Assembly: GCF_017995515.1 (NCBI RefSeq)
Contig: NZ_JAGOIT010000003.1
Coordinates: forward strand, 1-64,000
Length of the DNA stretch: 64,000 bases
Reading direction: 5' to 3'
DNA from: Propionivibrio sp.
GTDB lineage: Bacteria > Pseudomonadota > Gammaproteobacteria > Burkholderiales > Rhodocyclaceae
Numbering within the stretch: the stretch's first letter is position 1; every line of letters begins with the position of its first letter. The translations under genes and the position numbers were made by a program. This document shows positions 11,307 to 22,521 of this stretch, one piece after another. The notes beneath the pieces are model-generated. The model was not told the origin of the DNA, searched no databases, and saw only the letters and a program-made list of their open reading frames with translations.

Positions 11307-13856
11307 TCAGGCGGGCCCGTGTCCGTCGTGCGGAGTGCGGCCGAGACGCACGGTCAGCCAGAAGGTGCTGCCTTTGCCCGGCTCGCTGCGGGCGCCGGCC
11401 GTACCGCCCATCAGTTCGGCGATGCGCTTGGTGATGGCGAGGCCGAGGCCGGCGCCTCCGTGCTTGCGCGTTGCCGAATTGTCGGCCTGTTCAAAGCTCT
11501 GGAACAGGCGGACGAGGTCGTCGGGTGGAATGCCTGTGCCGGTGTCCTCGACTTCGAACTGGACGAGGGAATCCTTCTCCCGCCTTTCGAGCGTATGGCA
11601 GCGCAGCGTGATCTTGCCGCGCTCGGCAAACTTGACCGCGTTCGATAGGTAGTTGACCAGCGCCTGGCGCAGGCGCTTGCGATCGCCGCGCACTTCCTGT
11701 GGCGCATCGCCAACGTCGATGCGGAGCAGCAGTCCCTTGTCGACCGCGCTCTGGCCGACAATGTCGGTCACGTCGCGGATCAGGTCGTTCAGGAAGAATT
11801 CGGTCTCGTCGATCTGCAGTTTGCCGGCCTCGATGCGCGAAATGTCGAGGATGTCGTTGATGACGGCGAGCAGGTGATTGCCGGAGACTTCGATCTTGTC
11901 CACATAACTCGTTTGCTTCTCGGTCAGGCCGCTGCGACGCAGCAGGTGCGCCATGCCGAGCACGCCGTTCATCGGCGTGCGGATCTCGTGGCTCATGTTG
12001 GCGAGGAAGGCGCTCTTGGCGACGCTGGCGACCTCGGCATTCGTCCTGGCGATTTCGAGCTCGCGTGTCCGTTCATCGACCAGCTGCTGCAGGTGGTGGC
12101 GATGCCGATCGAGTTCCTCGGTGAGGCGCTTCTTCTCGGTGATGTCCTGCTTGACCGCGAAGTAGTGCGTTATCCGTCCGTTTGAGTCGCGCATCGGCGA
12201 GACGATGGCGAACTCGGTGTATTCCGTACCGTCCTTGCGCCGGTTGATGAGTTCGCCGCTCCAGGTCCGGCCCTGCCTCAGTGAAGCCCAGAGTGCGTCG
12301 TATGTTGCGTTCGGTGCCCTGCCCGAGCGCTGGAGGCGTGCGTTTTGTCCGAGCAGCTCGTCGCGGCCGTAGCCGCTCGACGCGACGAACGCATCGTTGA
12401 CGTACTGGATGTTGGCGTCGAGGTCGGTGATGACGATGGCCTCGGGGCTCTGCTCGATCGCCTGCGAGAGCTCGCGCACTTTCTCCTCTGCTTCCTTGCG
12501 CGCCGTGATGTCGATGATCGCAACCAGCATGTCGTCGCCCAGCCTCTGCCGGCTGATCAGAATGGTTTTTGTGCTGCCGTCCCTGCTTACGGCCGTGGCC
12601 TCCACGGGCGACGGGCGACGGGTTTCCTCGGCCGCCTCATTCCAGCTTTCACGCCAGTACTGTTCCTGCTGTGCTCTTTCGGCTGGATCGGGATACACGC
12701 GCTGGCGGAAGGTCTCGACGCTGGGAAGCTCCTCTTGCCGGTAACCGAACAACGTTTCGAACGCCTGGTTAACCAGAAGCACACGCCCTTGACGGTCACT
12801 GATGGCCAGCGCGATCGGCGCGCGCCCGAACAACTCGCGGAAGTGTGCTTCGCTTTGCGCGAGCGCGAGCGTCGCCATCCTTCGTCGTTGCCACTGGCGG
12901 TAGAGTGCGATGGCTCCGGCCGAGAACACGGCGAAGAGCAGTACTTTGGCGACTGCGAGGGGGTACCAGCGGGCGATGATCTTGTCGAAACGGGCCGAAA
13001 TCGCGACGTCGATGCCGGTGTCGCCGACCTTGGCGAAGACGACGAGGCGCCTCGTGTTGTCGGCCACCGCGGCGCCGATATGCCGCGTGATGTTGGTCTC
13101 GGACTTGAGATAGTGCTGGAAGGATTCACCCCGTACGACGTTCTGGCCGGTATGCGTGTCGGAATCCGGAACGCGATAGAGGATGTCGCCCTGTCGGTTA
13201 TGGAGGCTGGCCACATCGACCGTGTCGTTTGCAAGGATGTCCTGCAGAATCGACTCGAAAAAGCGCGGGATGACGGTGGCGACGACGGCGCCGTGAAATT
13301 CGCCGTCCTCGCCGCGAATCGCCCGTGAGGCGGCGATGATCCAGCGCTTGGACGAGCCGATGAACGGGCGCGAGAGGTGCATCCGGTCGAAGTCGTCGGA
13401 CACCGCATCGCGATGGAAGCGGAAGTAGTCGCGCCCCGAAATGTTGAACGCGCGGATCACCGGGAGATCGCCGGGTGTCTGGAGGCTCTCCGCGGCGATG
13501 ACCTGGCCGCTGGCGTCGGTTGCCGTCACGGTACGGATTTCGGCAAAGCTCTTCAGGAACGAGCGCTGATGTTCGGCGACAACCTTTTCTGGCAAGGGGA
13601 CACCGGATTCGTGATCGGCGGCAAGGCCGTGCAGGCCGATGTCGAGTCCGCGCAGGACGCCGCTGACCTTGGCCTCGGCGAGGATCGCCTGACTTTCCAG
13701 CGTCTGGAACGCATCCGCGATGGTTTGTGCGTAGTCGCGCTGGATCGACACGCCGACGGCCAGCCCGACGAGCGCGAGGAACACGACGAGCAGCGCCGGG
13801 CCCTTGGCCGAGGCGAGCTTCTCCACACGTGATTGCCTTGCGCCAGGAGTCGTCAT
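11307..13856 (-). CDS. Membrane sensor histidine kinase with PDC/Cache and two PAS domains
   Basis: 849 residues. An N-terminal membrane helix (19-38) is followed by a periplasmic PDC/dCache-like region, a second helix near 305-325, PAS1 with FGRAPIALAISDRQG, PAS2 with SPEAIVITDLDANI and its PAC motif, then HisKA (FLANMSHEIRTPMNGVLG) and HATPase_c (VNYLSNAVKFAERG, GTGIP, GAGLGLAI). It is a classic kinase without an attached receiver, and no response regulator gene lies next to it, so its partner is elsewhere. The ligand cannot be told from sequence. Confidence 0.9.
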   Translation of the reverse strand: MTTPGARQSRVEKLASAKGPALLVVFLALVGLAVGVSIQRDYAQTIADAFQTLESQAILAEAKVSGVLRGLDIGLHGLAADHESGVPLPEKVVAEHQRSFLKSFAEIRTVTATDASGQVIAAESLQTPGDLPVIRAFNISGRDYFRFHRDAVSDDFDRMHLSRPFIGSSKRWIIAASRAIRGEDGEFHGAVVATVIPRFFESILQDILANDTVDVASLHNRQGDILYRVPDSDTHTGQNVVRGESFQHYLKSETNITRHIGAAVADNTRRLVVFAKVGDTGIDVAISARFDKIIARWYPLAVAKVLLFAVFSAGAIALYRQWQRRRMATLALAQSEAHFRELFGRAPIALAISDRQGRVLLVNQAFETLFGYRQEELPSVETFRQRVYPDPAERAQQEQYWRESWNEAAEETRRPSPVEATAVSRDGSTKTILISRQRLGDDMLVAIIDITARKEAEEKVRELSQAIEQSPEAIVITDLDANIQYVNDAFVASSGYGRDELLGQNARLQRSGRAPNATYDALWASLRQGRTWSGELINRRKDGTEYTEFAIVSPMRDSNGRITHYFAVKQDITEKKRLTEELDRHRHHLQQLVDERTRELEIARTNAEVASVAKSAFLANMSHEIRTPMNGVLGMAHLLRRSGLTEKQTSYVDKIEVSGNHLLAVINDILDISRIEAGKLQIDETEFFLNDLIRDVTDIVGQSAVDKGLLLRIDVGDAPQEVRGDRKRLRQALVNYLSNAVKFAERGKITLRCHTLERREKDSLVQFEVEDTGTGIPPDDLVRLFQSFEQADNSATRKHGGAGLGLAITKRIAELMGGTAGARSEPGKGSTFWLTVRLGRTPHDGHGPA

Positions 13857-14118
13857 TGCCGCATCAATTCAATAATTCGAGCACGGACAAAAAAGGTAAT
13901 CGAAGTTTTGTCCAATCGCGTGAAAGAAGCAACCAGCGCGACGTCATGCGCCACTCCGCTTCGTCATTGACCAACCCGGGGGACTTCCGGATACTGCAAC
14001 GGGAATGACATCGGACAGGTTGGGTCGCAGAGTGCCCGATTGGGGCGGCGCCATACGTGTCCATTACCGACTTGTCAGGGCATCGACCGCCACCAGAAAA
14101 CCACCGGACCCCATCGCC

Positions 14119-14502
14119 ATGAACCTGGAAAAAGTCATCTTCGGTTTCTTCATCATTCTTGCCTGCACGCTGAACTTCGGCTTTGTCATCGGTGACCTGG
14201 ACCGGATCGATCTGCACCATCCGTCGGAGCTTTTCGCCGCGCTGGTCGTCAACCTGATCGCCACCGTGCTCAAGTTCGGCGATCGCACGCACATCGGTGC
14301 GACACACCTGGCGACCAGCCTGGTCGCGCTGGTCCAGCTGATTACGGCAAGCTTTGTCTGGGCCTGGCAGCTTTACATTAACCAGCAGCCGATGGACGGC
14401 ACCATCATTTCCATCGTGGTCTCCTTGTCGGCCGGCGCCTTGCTGGCCAACATCATTTCGGTGATCCTGCTGATCGGCGAGACGCTCAAGCAAAGCCGTT
14501 GA
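14119..14502 (+). CDS. Small membrane protein, DUF6394-like
   Basis: 127 residues with three to four hydrophobic helices (about 5-22, 35-50, 62-85, 95-118) and the distinctive run NLIATVLKFGDRT. The start was set at ATG 14119; upstream in-frame codons lack ribosome sites. Its stop lies 10 bases before the potassium-channel gene, so the two are likely translated from one message. It may be an accessory subunit of that channel, an inference from linkage only. I recall this family as DUF6394. Confidence 0.75.
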   Translation: MNLEKVIFGFFIILACTLNFGFVIGDLDRIDLHHPSELFAALVVNLIATVLKFGDRTHIGATHLATSLVALVQLITASFVWAWQLYINQQPMDGTIISIVVSLSAGALLANIISVILLIGETLKQSR

Positions 14503-14512
14503 GACGGTCGCC

Positions 14513-16225
14513 GTGCGAGACGTCCTGTTCATCGCGCTGCGCCGGCTGCGCGTCCCGCTGATCACGCTGATCCTGGCCTACGCCATCTCGGTGGCGGGCC
14601 TGGTGGCAATGCCCGGCCTGGATGGACAAGGGCTGCCGGCCTCACTGAGCTTCTTCCACGCTTTCTACGTCGTCAGCTACACGGCGACGACCATCGGCTT
14701 CGGCGAGTTGCCCTTTGTCTTCACCGACGCCCAGCGCGCCTGGGTCACCTTCTCGATCTATCTCTCGGTCATCTGCTGGGCGTATGCGCTGGGCAGCATC
14801 TTCGCGCTGGTGCAGGAACCGGTTTTCCGCACTACCGTCGCGCGCGGCCGGCTGGCGCGCCGGGTGCGCTGGCTGGACGAGCCTTTCTACATCATCGCCG
14901 GCTACGGCCAGAGCGGCATGGCGCTGGCCCATGCCTTCGATGCGTTGGGAACGCGCAGCGTGCTGATCGAGCTGCGCCCCGAGCGTGCCGCGCAGGCTGA
15001 CGTCGATGACTACAAGGAGCCGCCGCTCGCGCTGTGCGCCGACGCGCGCTGGCCCGAGGTGCTCAAGGATGCCGGCGTGACGCATCCGCGCTGCAAGGCC
15101 TTGATCGTGCTCGTCGGTGACGACGAAGCGGTGCAGGCGATCGCCATCGGCGCCGCTGCGCTGGCGCCTGAGTTGCCGATCATCGCCCGCGTGCATAGCG
15201 CGCTGGCCTGGGCCAACCTCGACAGCTTCGCCAATATCAGCGTCATCAATCCGTTCGAGAGCTTCGCGCTGAACCTGCAGATGGCGCTGGCCACCCCGGC
15301 CGTGCTCTGGGTGGCGGAGTGGCTGTCGAGCGTGCCGGGCAGTAATTGCCCGGTGCCGCCGGAGATCCCGCGCGGCCACTGGCTGGTCCTCGGCTTTGGC
15401 CGCTTCGGTCAGGCCGTGGCGCGCGCGCTGGAGCGCGGCGGCGCCACCTGGACGGCGATCGACTCGAATGACCGCCTGTGTGACCAGCCGCATCTGCAAC
15501 ACGGCGACAACTCGATCGACAGCCTGCACAACGCGGGGATCGCGGATGCGGTAGGCATCGTCGCCTGCGCTGACCGCGACGCGATGAACCTGGCGCTCGT
15601 GACGCGCGCCCGTCGGATCAAGCCGGATCTGCACGTCATCGTCCGTCAGAACAACGCCACGCAGCGCAGCCTGATCGAGGCGGCGCGTGCCAACCTGTGC
15701 TTCGTGAAGTGCGAGATCATGGTGCGCGAGTGTCTGCAGCTGCTGGTCTCGCCGCTGCTCAATCGTTTCCTGTTGCAGGTCAGGAAGCACGGGCCGAAGA
15801 CGGCGGAGCAGATCGCCGTTCGCCTGCTGACCGAGCTCGACGAGCGCGTCCCGCACATCTGGGCCTTCAACTGCGAGCCGGCCTCACCCGGACTGCGCGC
15901 GGTGCTCAACGGGGAGACGGCGCATCCGCTGCGCTTGCGCGAGCTGCTGATCAATCCGCAGGAGGCGACCGAGACGCTGGCCGCCGTGCCGCTCCTGCTG
16001 TTGAGCGGCGACATCGAGATCATGTTGCCGCCGCTCGATACCGAGCTGATAGCGGGCGACCGCATCCTGTTCGCCGGACGGGGCGGGGTTGAGGGGTTGC
16101 AGAATCGCTTCTACCTCGATCCTAGCCCCCTGGAATACGTGCGCAGCGGCGTCGAGCCGCAACGCAGCTGGTTGTTCCGGACCCTGCGCGCGCGCTTCGC
16201 GGAAAAGGCGGCGATCGACGGCTGA
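14513..16225 (+). CDS. Potassium channel family protein with two TrkA-N (RCK) domains
   Basis: 570 residues. Two membrane helices flank a pore loop with selectivity filter TTIGFGE (residues 59-65), a variant of the TVGYG class. A cytoplasmic RCK/TrkA-N domain follows from about 127 (IIAGYGQSGMALA) and a second from about 287 (LVLGFGRFGQAVA), both with nucleotide-binding glycines. The end is TrkA-C-like. It should be a ligand-gated K+ channel in the inner membrane. It starts with GTG 10 bases after the DUF6394-like gene. The Phe in place of Tyr in the filter occurs in other bacterial channels. Confidence 0.88.
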   Translation: MRDVLFIALRRLRVPLITLILAYAISVAGLVAMPGLDGQGLPASLSFFHAFYVVSYTATTIGFGELPFVFTDAQRAWVTFSIYLSVICWAYALGSIFALVQEPVFRTTVARGRLARRVRWLDEPFYIIAGYGQSGMALAHAFDALGTRSVLIELRPERAAQADVDDYKEPPLALCADARWPEVLKDAGVTHPRCKALIVLVGDDEAVQAIAIGAAALAPELPIIARVHSALAWANLDSFANISVINPFESFALNLQMALATPAVLWVAEWLSSVPGSNCPVPPEIPRGHWLVLGFGRFGQAVARALERGGATWTAIDSNDRLCDQPHLQHGDNSIDSLHNAGIADAVGIVACADRDAMNLALVTRARRIKPDLHVIVRQNNATQRSLIEAARANLCFVKCEIMVRECLQLLVSPLLNRFLLQVRKHGPKTAEQIAVRLLTELDERVPHIWAFNCEPASPGLRAVLNGETAHPLRLRELLINPQEATETLAAVPLLLLSGDIEIMLPPLDTELIAGDRILFAGRGGVEGLQNRFYLDPSPLEYVRSGVEPQRSWLFRTLRARFAEKAAIDG

Positions 16226-16274
16226 CAGTTCCAGATGCGGCGGTTGCGCCGTGCCTTGTCGGCCGAAACACCTG

Positions 16275-16372
16275 CCACAGAGCCGCAGAGCCGCGGAGTT
16301 TTCGCAGAGAAAATCTTTGGCAACGGTGCTTTTTCTCTGCGTTTCCTCTGCGCCTCCGTGTCTCTGCGGTGG
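16275..16372. repeat. Long imperfect inverted repeat (CACAGAG/CGCAGAG type)
   Basis: The left arm (16275-16313) and right arm (16330-16372) are roughly reverse complements of about 40 bases each. Both are built from short CGCAGAG/CTCTGCG units and are separated by a 16-base loop. It fills the gap between convergent genes for the K+ channel and recQ. Repeats of this style are scattered in many proteobacterial genomes and behave like non-autonomous mobile palindromes. It could also act as a transcription barrier. Confidence 0.75.
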
Positions 16373-16406
16373 CTTTGAGTTTCTTTACGGGCTCCGAGAT
16401 CGCGCT

Positions 16407-18248
<1,842 letters not shown>

Positions 18249-18356
18249 TGCGAGGGAGACTTTCAGAGGGGCGGTGGTGTGATGCGCGGCGGAGGCCGCC
18301 ATTATCCGCGATCACGCGCCCCTTGTTCCTGCTGCGCGGAAAAACGCGAGTGCTTT

Positions 18357-19289
18357 TCAGTCGCGCTGTTTCGTCACCAGCCAGATACCGGAACAGACGA
18401 GCGCCAGCGCGACGACGTTCTTCCATTCGAGGATCGTCTCGCCGAGAAAGATGGCCGAGAGCACCGCGCCGAATACGGGAACGAGAAAGTTGAACACCGT
18501 CACCAGTCCGACCCGGTTGTACTTGAGCAGGATGGTCCACAGCGCGAACGCCGCCGAGGACAGCAGCACGAGATAGAGCAGCAGTGCCGACGATTGCAGC
18601 GTGAAGCCGGTCAGCGAGCCGCCGAGCGCGTAGCCGACGACGACCAGCGCGACGCCGCCGATCGCCAGCTGATAGCCGGTGAGGACGACCGAATCCATCG
18701 TCTGCGAGATCTTCTTGCCGTAGATCGTCCCGGCGGAGAGCACGAACGCGGCGATGACGACGAATCCTTCGCCGAGCAGCGTGAAGTGAAAGTCGAGCAG
18801 CTCGCGGTTGAAATTCACCACCATCACCCCGGCGAAGCCGATCAGGCAGCCGAGCACCTTGTTCCGGCTGAGCCGGTCGTTGTGATAGATGAAGTGCGCC
18901 ATCAGCACGCTGAAGAAGGTGCCGGTCGCGTTCATGATCGAACCCTTGACGCCGGTCGTATTGGCCAGCCCGATGTAGAAGAAGGCGTACTGGATTGAAG
19001 TCTGCGTCAGGCCGAGCGTCGTCACCTGGCGCAGGCGCGGCCAGTTCAGGTTGAAGACCTCGCGTTTGCCCAGCGCGGCCATGACCAGCAACAACAACCC
19101 GGCGAAGGCGAAGCGGTAGCCGGCGAAGACCATCTTGGCGGCGATGTCGTCGGGCGCGATGGCAAACAGCGCATAACCGTTCTTGATCGCCGGATAGGCG
19201 CTGCCCCAGAGCAGGCAGCAGAACGAAGCGAGCAGGACGACGACCTTGTGGTTCGAGAAAAGCGGGTGCGGAGCGGATGACGGATTCAC
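18357..19289 (-). CDS. EamA/DMT-family transporter
   Basis: About 310 residues with ten predicted hydrophobic helices in two EamA repeats (first about 12-140, second about 155-300), the drug/metabolite transporter fold. It probably exports an amino acid or other small metabolite; the substrate is unknown. The start is uncertain: the in-frame GTG at 19289 is the first candidate downstream of the terminator at 19331-19359 but lacks a clear ribosome site. An upstream reading to 19394 would run back through that terminator and is rejected. Confidence 0.85.
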   Translation of the reverse strand: MNPSSAPHPLFSNHKVVVLLASFCCLLWGSAYPAIKNGYALFAIAPDDIAAKMVFAGYRFAFAGLLLLVMAALGKREVFNLNWPRLRQVTTLGLTQTSIQYAFFYIGLANTTGVKGSIMNATGTFFSVLMAHFIYHNDRLSRNKVLGCLIGFAGVMVVNFNRELLDFHFTLLGEGFVVIAAFVLSAGTIYGKKISQTMDSVVLTGYQLAIGGVALVVVGYALGGSLTGFTLQSSALLLYLVLLSSAAFALWTILLKYNRVGLVTVFNFLVPVFGAVLSAIFLGETILEWKNVVALALVCSGIWLVTKQRD

Positions 19290-19330
19290 AGAGCGGGACC
19301 AGGGCGGGCGAAGGCCCGAGCATAGCAAAC

Positions 19331-19359
19331 AAAAACGGCCTCCAGTTCTGGAGGCCGTT
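19331..19359 (-). terminator. Intrinsic terminator after the 39-residue membrane peptide gene
   Basis: A perfect 12-bp stem (19334-19345 against 19348-19359, two-base loop) with GC-rich core is followed on the minus strand by TTTTTG. It separates the small peptide gene from the DMT transporter. Confidence 0.85.
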
Positions 19360-19390
19360 CTATCGGGAGTGGGCGTTACCCACCGGCGGG

Positions 19391-19510
19391 TCACCGTCCA
19401 TCGGGAATGTACTCCTCGTCCGCCGTTTCGGAACCGCGCGGCACGTTGAAGTACAACTCGAGCAGGAAGGGTATGGCCAGAACCGCCATGACGATCAAGG
19501 TTGAGAACAT
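19391..19510 (-). CDS. 39-residue single-pass membrane peptide
   Basis: ATG at 19510 preceded by AAAGGA at 5 bases, a near-ideal ribosome site. The product has one hydrophobic helix (residues 2-21, MFSTLIVMAVLAIPFLLE) followed by an acidic tail with TADEEYIPD. A strong terminator 30 bases after the stop makes it a self-contained transcription unit. It does not match any small protein I recognise. It could be a subunit of a membrane complex, as many peptides of this size are. Confidence 0.6.
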   Translation of the reverse strand: MFSTLIVMAVLAIPFLLELYFNVPRGSETADEEYIPDGR

Positions 19511-19904
19511 GTTTTTCCTTTCATGAAAAGTCAGGCAAGGCCACCTGACGACTGCACGATAGCAAGAACGGTTATCAATGAGTGTTGCCCGATTGACAGC
19601 CTTTGGTGCCCCCTTTGGCGGATTCTTGTAGCAGGCTGTGACCGGTTTGCAGAAATACAACAGGATCGGCGCGAACGGCGGGCAGGATGATTTCCGAACT
19701 CGAACAGTTGAACATTTCAATTTCGGCGGCTATAGTGCTGATTCGAGTTAGCACTCTGGCGAAATATGATTACCATCGTTGTATCGTTGAGTTTCGAGTC
19801 CCCTCTTCTCGCCGCTTCAACCCCTCACACCGCTGCCTGCGCTTGGATCGCTAACTGATTTTGATGTCTCTCCCGGTATCGCCACATAACACGAGGACAA
19901 ACAT
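19511..19904. other. Intergenic region between the membrane peptide and fucI
   Basis: 394 bases without a credible gene. The right half holds the fucI promoter and palindrome described separately. The left half must contain the promoter of the minus-strand peptide, but no clear -35/-10 pair was found there. Confidence 0.6.
19708..19755 (+). promoter_or_regulatory. fucI promoter with overlapping inverted repeat
   Basis: TTGAAC (-35, 19708-19713), 17-base spacer, TATAGT (-10, 19731-19736). The inverted repeat AGTGCT (19734-19739) / AGCACT (19750-19755) overlaps the -10 and start point, a position suited to repressor binding. The fucI start is about 165 bases downstream, leaving a long leader. 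Confidence 0.6.
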
Positions 19905-21677
19905 ATGAACGCAAAGCTTCTCCCCAAAATCGGCATCCGCCCGACCATCGACAACCGTCGCCTGGGCGTGCGCGAGTCGCTCGAAGAGCAAACGATGAAC
20001 ATGGCCATTCGCACGGCCGAGTTCCTGCAGAAGAATCTGCGCCACGCCTCCGGCGAGCCGGTCGAGTGCGTGATCGCCGATACCTGCATCGGCGGCATGG
20101 CCGAATCGGCCGCGTGCGAAGACAAGTTCAAGGTCTCCAACGTCGGCCTGACGATCACCGTCACGCCGTGCTGGTGCTACGGCAGCGAGACGATCGACAT
20201 GGACCCGCTGCGGCCGAAGGCGATCTGGGGCTTCAACGGCACCGAGCGCCCGGGCGCCGTCTATCTGGCCGCCGCACTCGCCGCGCACAACCAGAAGGGC
20301 CTGCCGGCTTTCTCGATCTACGGCCGTGACGTGCAGGACGCCGGCGATACCTCGATCCCCGCCGACGTGCAGGAAAAGCTCTTGCGCTTCGCCCGCGCCG
20401 GCCTCACCGTCGCCGCCATCCGCGGCAAGTGCTACATGTCGCTCGGCAACGTCTCGATGGGCATCGCCGGTTCGATCGTCAATCACGACTTCTTCGAGTC
20501 CTACCTCGGCATGAAGGTGCAGGCCGTCGACATGACCGAACTGCGCCGCCGCATCGACAAGAAGATCTACGACGAAGCCGAACTCGAACTCGCCGTCTCG
20601 TGGGCTGACGCCAACTTCCGCTTCGGCGAGGATCTCAATCCGAAGGAACAGCAGCGCAGCGCGGAAAACAAGAAGCAGGTCCTGCGCGAAAGCCTGGCCA
20701 TGACCATCTGCATGCGCGACATGATGCACGGCAACGCCAAGCTCACCGCCAAGGGCTTCACCGAAGAAGCGCTCGGCTACAACGCCATCGTCGGCGGCTT
20801 CCAGGGCCAGCGCCACTGGACTGACCAGTACCCGAACGGCGACACCGCCGAAGCGCTGCTCAACAGCTCGTTCGACTGGAACGGCGTGCGCGAGCCGGTC
20901 GTCATGGCCACCGAGAACGACAGCCTGAACGGCGTCTGCATGCTGCTCGGCAAGCAACTCACCGGCACCGCGCAGATCTTCGCCGACGTGCGCACCTATT
21001 GGTCGCCGGACGCGATCAAGCGCGTCACCGGCCACACGCTCGAAGGCGTCGCCCAGCACGGCCTCATCCACCTGATCAACTCCGGCGCCGCCGCGCTCGA
21101 CGGCTCCTGCCAGCAGAAGGATGCGGCCGGTAAACCGACGATCAAACCGTTCTGGAACGTCTCGGCGGCAGAAGCCAAGGCCTGCCTCGACGCCACCGAA
21201 TGGTGCCCGGGCGTCGACGAATACTTCCGTGGCGGCGGCTTCTCGTCGAAGTTCCTCACCGCCGGCGGCGTGCCCTTCACCATGACGCGTCTCAACCTGG
21301 TCAAGGGCGTCGGCCCGGTCCTGCAGATCGCCGAAGGCTGGAGCGTCGATCTGCCGAAGGACGTGCATGACAAGATCGACCGCCGCACCAACTTCACCTG
21401 GCCGACGACCTGGTTCGCCCCGCGCATCACCGGCCAGGGCGCCTTCCGCGACGCCTACTCGGTGATGGCCAACTGGGGCGCCAACCACGGCGTGCTCACC
21501 ATCGGCCACGTCGGCGCCGACTTCATCGCGCTGGCTTCGATGCTGCGCATCCCGGTGTGCATGCACAACGTGCCGGACGAAGCCATCTACCGCCCGACCG
21601 CCTGGTCGGCCCTCGGCATGGACCCGGAAGGCCAGGACTTCCGCGCCTGCAACGTATTCGGCCCGCTCTACGGCTGA
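19905..21677 (+). CDS. fucI: L-fucose isomerase FucI
   Basis: 590 residues, matching the family (E. coli 591) along its length, with [19 protein letters not shown] at the N-terminus. Metal-binding acids lie in the central domain: [10 protein letters not shown] near 340-350 and ADVRTYWSP. His in GHVGADF lies near 530. It interconverts L-fucose and L-fuculose (also D-arabinose and D-ribulose) in the cytoplasm with Mn2+. GAGG lies upstream of the ATG. Unusually it has no fucose kinase, aldolase or transporter beside it. Its partners may be in the sugar island 13 kb away, an inference. Confidence 0.95.
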   Translation: MNAKLLPKIGIRPTIDNRRLGVRESLEEQTMNMAIRTAEFLQKNLRHASGEPVECVIADTCIGGMAESAACEDKFKVSNVGLTITVTPCWCYGSETIDMDPLRPKAIWGFNGTERPGAVYLAAALAAHNQKGLPAFSIYGRDVQDAGDTSIPADVQEKLLRFARAGLTVAAIRGKCYMSLGNVSMGIAGSIVNHDFFESYLGMKVQAVDMTELRRRIDKKIYDEAELELAVSWADANFRFGEDLNPKEQQRSAENKKQVLRESLAMTICMRDMMHGNAKLTAKGFTEEALGYNAIVGGFQGQRHWTDQYPNGDTAEALLNSSFDWNGVREPVVMATENDSLNGVCMLLGKQLTGTAQIFADVRTYWSPDAIKRVTGHTLEGVAQHGLIHLINSGAAALDGSCQQKDAAGKPTIKPFWNVSAAEAKACLDATEWCPGVDEYFRGGGFSSKFLTAGGVPFTMTRLNLVKGVGPVLQIAEGWSVDLPKDVHDKIDRRTNFTWPTTWFAPRITGQGAFRDAYSVMANWGANHGVLTIGHVGADFIALASMLRIPVCMHNVPDEAIYRPTAWSALGMDPEGQDFRACNVFGPLYG

Positions 21678-21760
21678 TTGCGCACGAGACTCGTCACTTC
21701 AGCGAACGCCGGGGTGACGAGGGCAACAAGTGTTGTGAAGAGAGTCTCCTTTGTGGGTTC

Positions 21761-21799
21761 ACCGCTTTCCGAATATGAGGCCGGAAAGCGGTTTTTTTT
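21761..21799 (+). terminator. Intrinsic terminator after fucI
   Basis: Stem ACCGCTTTCC (21761-21770) with GGAAAGCGGT (21783-21792), 12-base loop, then a run of T. It ends the fucI message. Confidence 0.9.
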
Positions 21800-21888
21800 G
21801 TCTTGTTGAATGGATCGGTGCAATTCCGCTGCGCTGCATTGACACCCTACGGGGCGGGGGCGTCTTGCGCCGAATGCGGTGACTGATA

Positions 21889-22272
21889 TCAAGCGTGCTT
21901 GGCTTTCCAGTTCACCATCAGGTCAAGGCATTCATCATCTGACACTTTTGATGACCGCATTAGGGCTTCTAGTCGGCGTAAACAACCACGTTGCAGATCC
22001 GATAGACCCTCGAGTGAGAGTGAATCAGGCGTGGGCTCCGCTGTCGGGTTAACTGAAGCGATTTCGTTTTGAGGGAGATCCATGTACCCGTGGGGTAATC
22101 CTAACTTCTTCTCGACCATGCGAGCGATCTGATCGCCGACGTTCTTTCTTCTGCTTTTTATTTGCGACATATACGACGGGTTCATTTCGATCATCTCGCA
22201 AAATAAATTCTGTCTCTTATATTGCTTTGCAAGCTCCATCAAATTTTCACGACGTATGTCAAAGCTGTCCAT
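21889..22272 (-). CDS. Small helix-turn-helix regulator, phage-repressor-like
   Basis: 127 residues. The N-terminal half reads as a helix-turn-helix (CEMIEMNPSYMSQIKSRRKN, residues 25-44, with the recognition helix SYMSQIKS). The C-terminal half is acidic and probably serves dimerisation. GAGGATAATA precedes the ATG. The gene and its upstream DNA are clearly richer in A and T than the neighbours, suggesting horizontal origin. A palindrome 32 bases upstream suggests autoregulation. I cannot place it in a named family. Confidence 0.75.
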   Translation of the reverse strand: MDSFDIRRENLMELAKQYKRQNLFCEMIEMNPSYMSQIKSRRKNVGDQIARMVEKKLGLPHGYMDLPQNEIASVNPTAEPTPDSLSLEGLSDLQRGCLRRLEALMRSSKVSDDECLDLMVNWKAKHA

Positions 22273-22303
22273 TATTATCCTCGAAGGTTTGTTTTGAGGA
22301 AGA

Positions 22304-22320
22304 ATTATCTAACGGATAAT
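22304..22320. promoter_or_regulatory. Palindromic operator upstream of the HTH regulator
   Basis: ATTATC (22304-22309), 5-base spacer, GATAAT (22315-22320), a perfect 6-bp inverted repeat. A further copy of the half-site ATTATCC occurs at 22274-22280 next to the start codon. This is suited to autorepression by the adjacent regulator. Confidence 0.5.
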
Positions 22321-22521
22321 CATATTTCTGCAAGTCAGCCTGTTGGGTTTGGTGAAATTGCTGCCAGGGTAGTATTTCTTATGTTGCGGCTAAACTTGAC
22401 ACGCGGTTGCGAGGCTACTCAACTCGGTCGAGCTGCAATACAGTCGAACTTGTGTTCGTCGGCTCCGCTAGCCTGAAAACGAAGCCGAACGATTATCTGC
22501 GAGATAAGACGCCATCAGCGC

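Noticed and set aside
13864..14565. 233-residue minus-strand open frame over the small membrane protein
   Set aside because: Antisense shadow; the plus-strand pair of membrane genes has clear hydrophobic helices.
19748..19756. TTAGCACTC, a half of the CIRCE heat-shock operator
   Set aside because: The matching GAGTGCTAA arm is missing at the required spacing; the reversed palindrome over the -10 box explains the sequence better.
19851..21566. 571-residue minus-strand open frame opposite fucI
   Set aside because: Antisense shadow; FucI is conserved along its whole length on the plus strand.
22222..22476. 84-residue plus-strand open frame near the HTH regulator
   Set aside because: It overlaps the regulator start and operator, has no ribosome site and shows no recognisable features.
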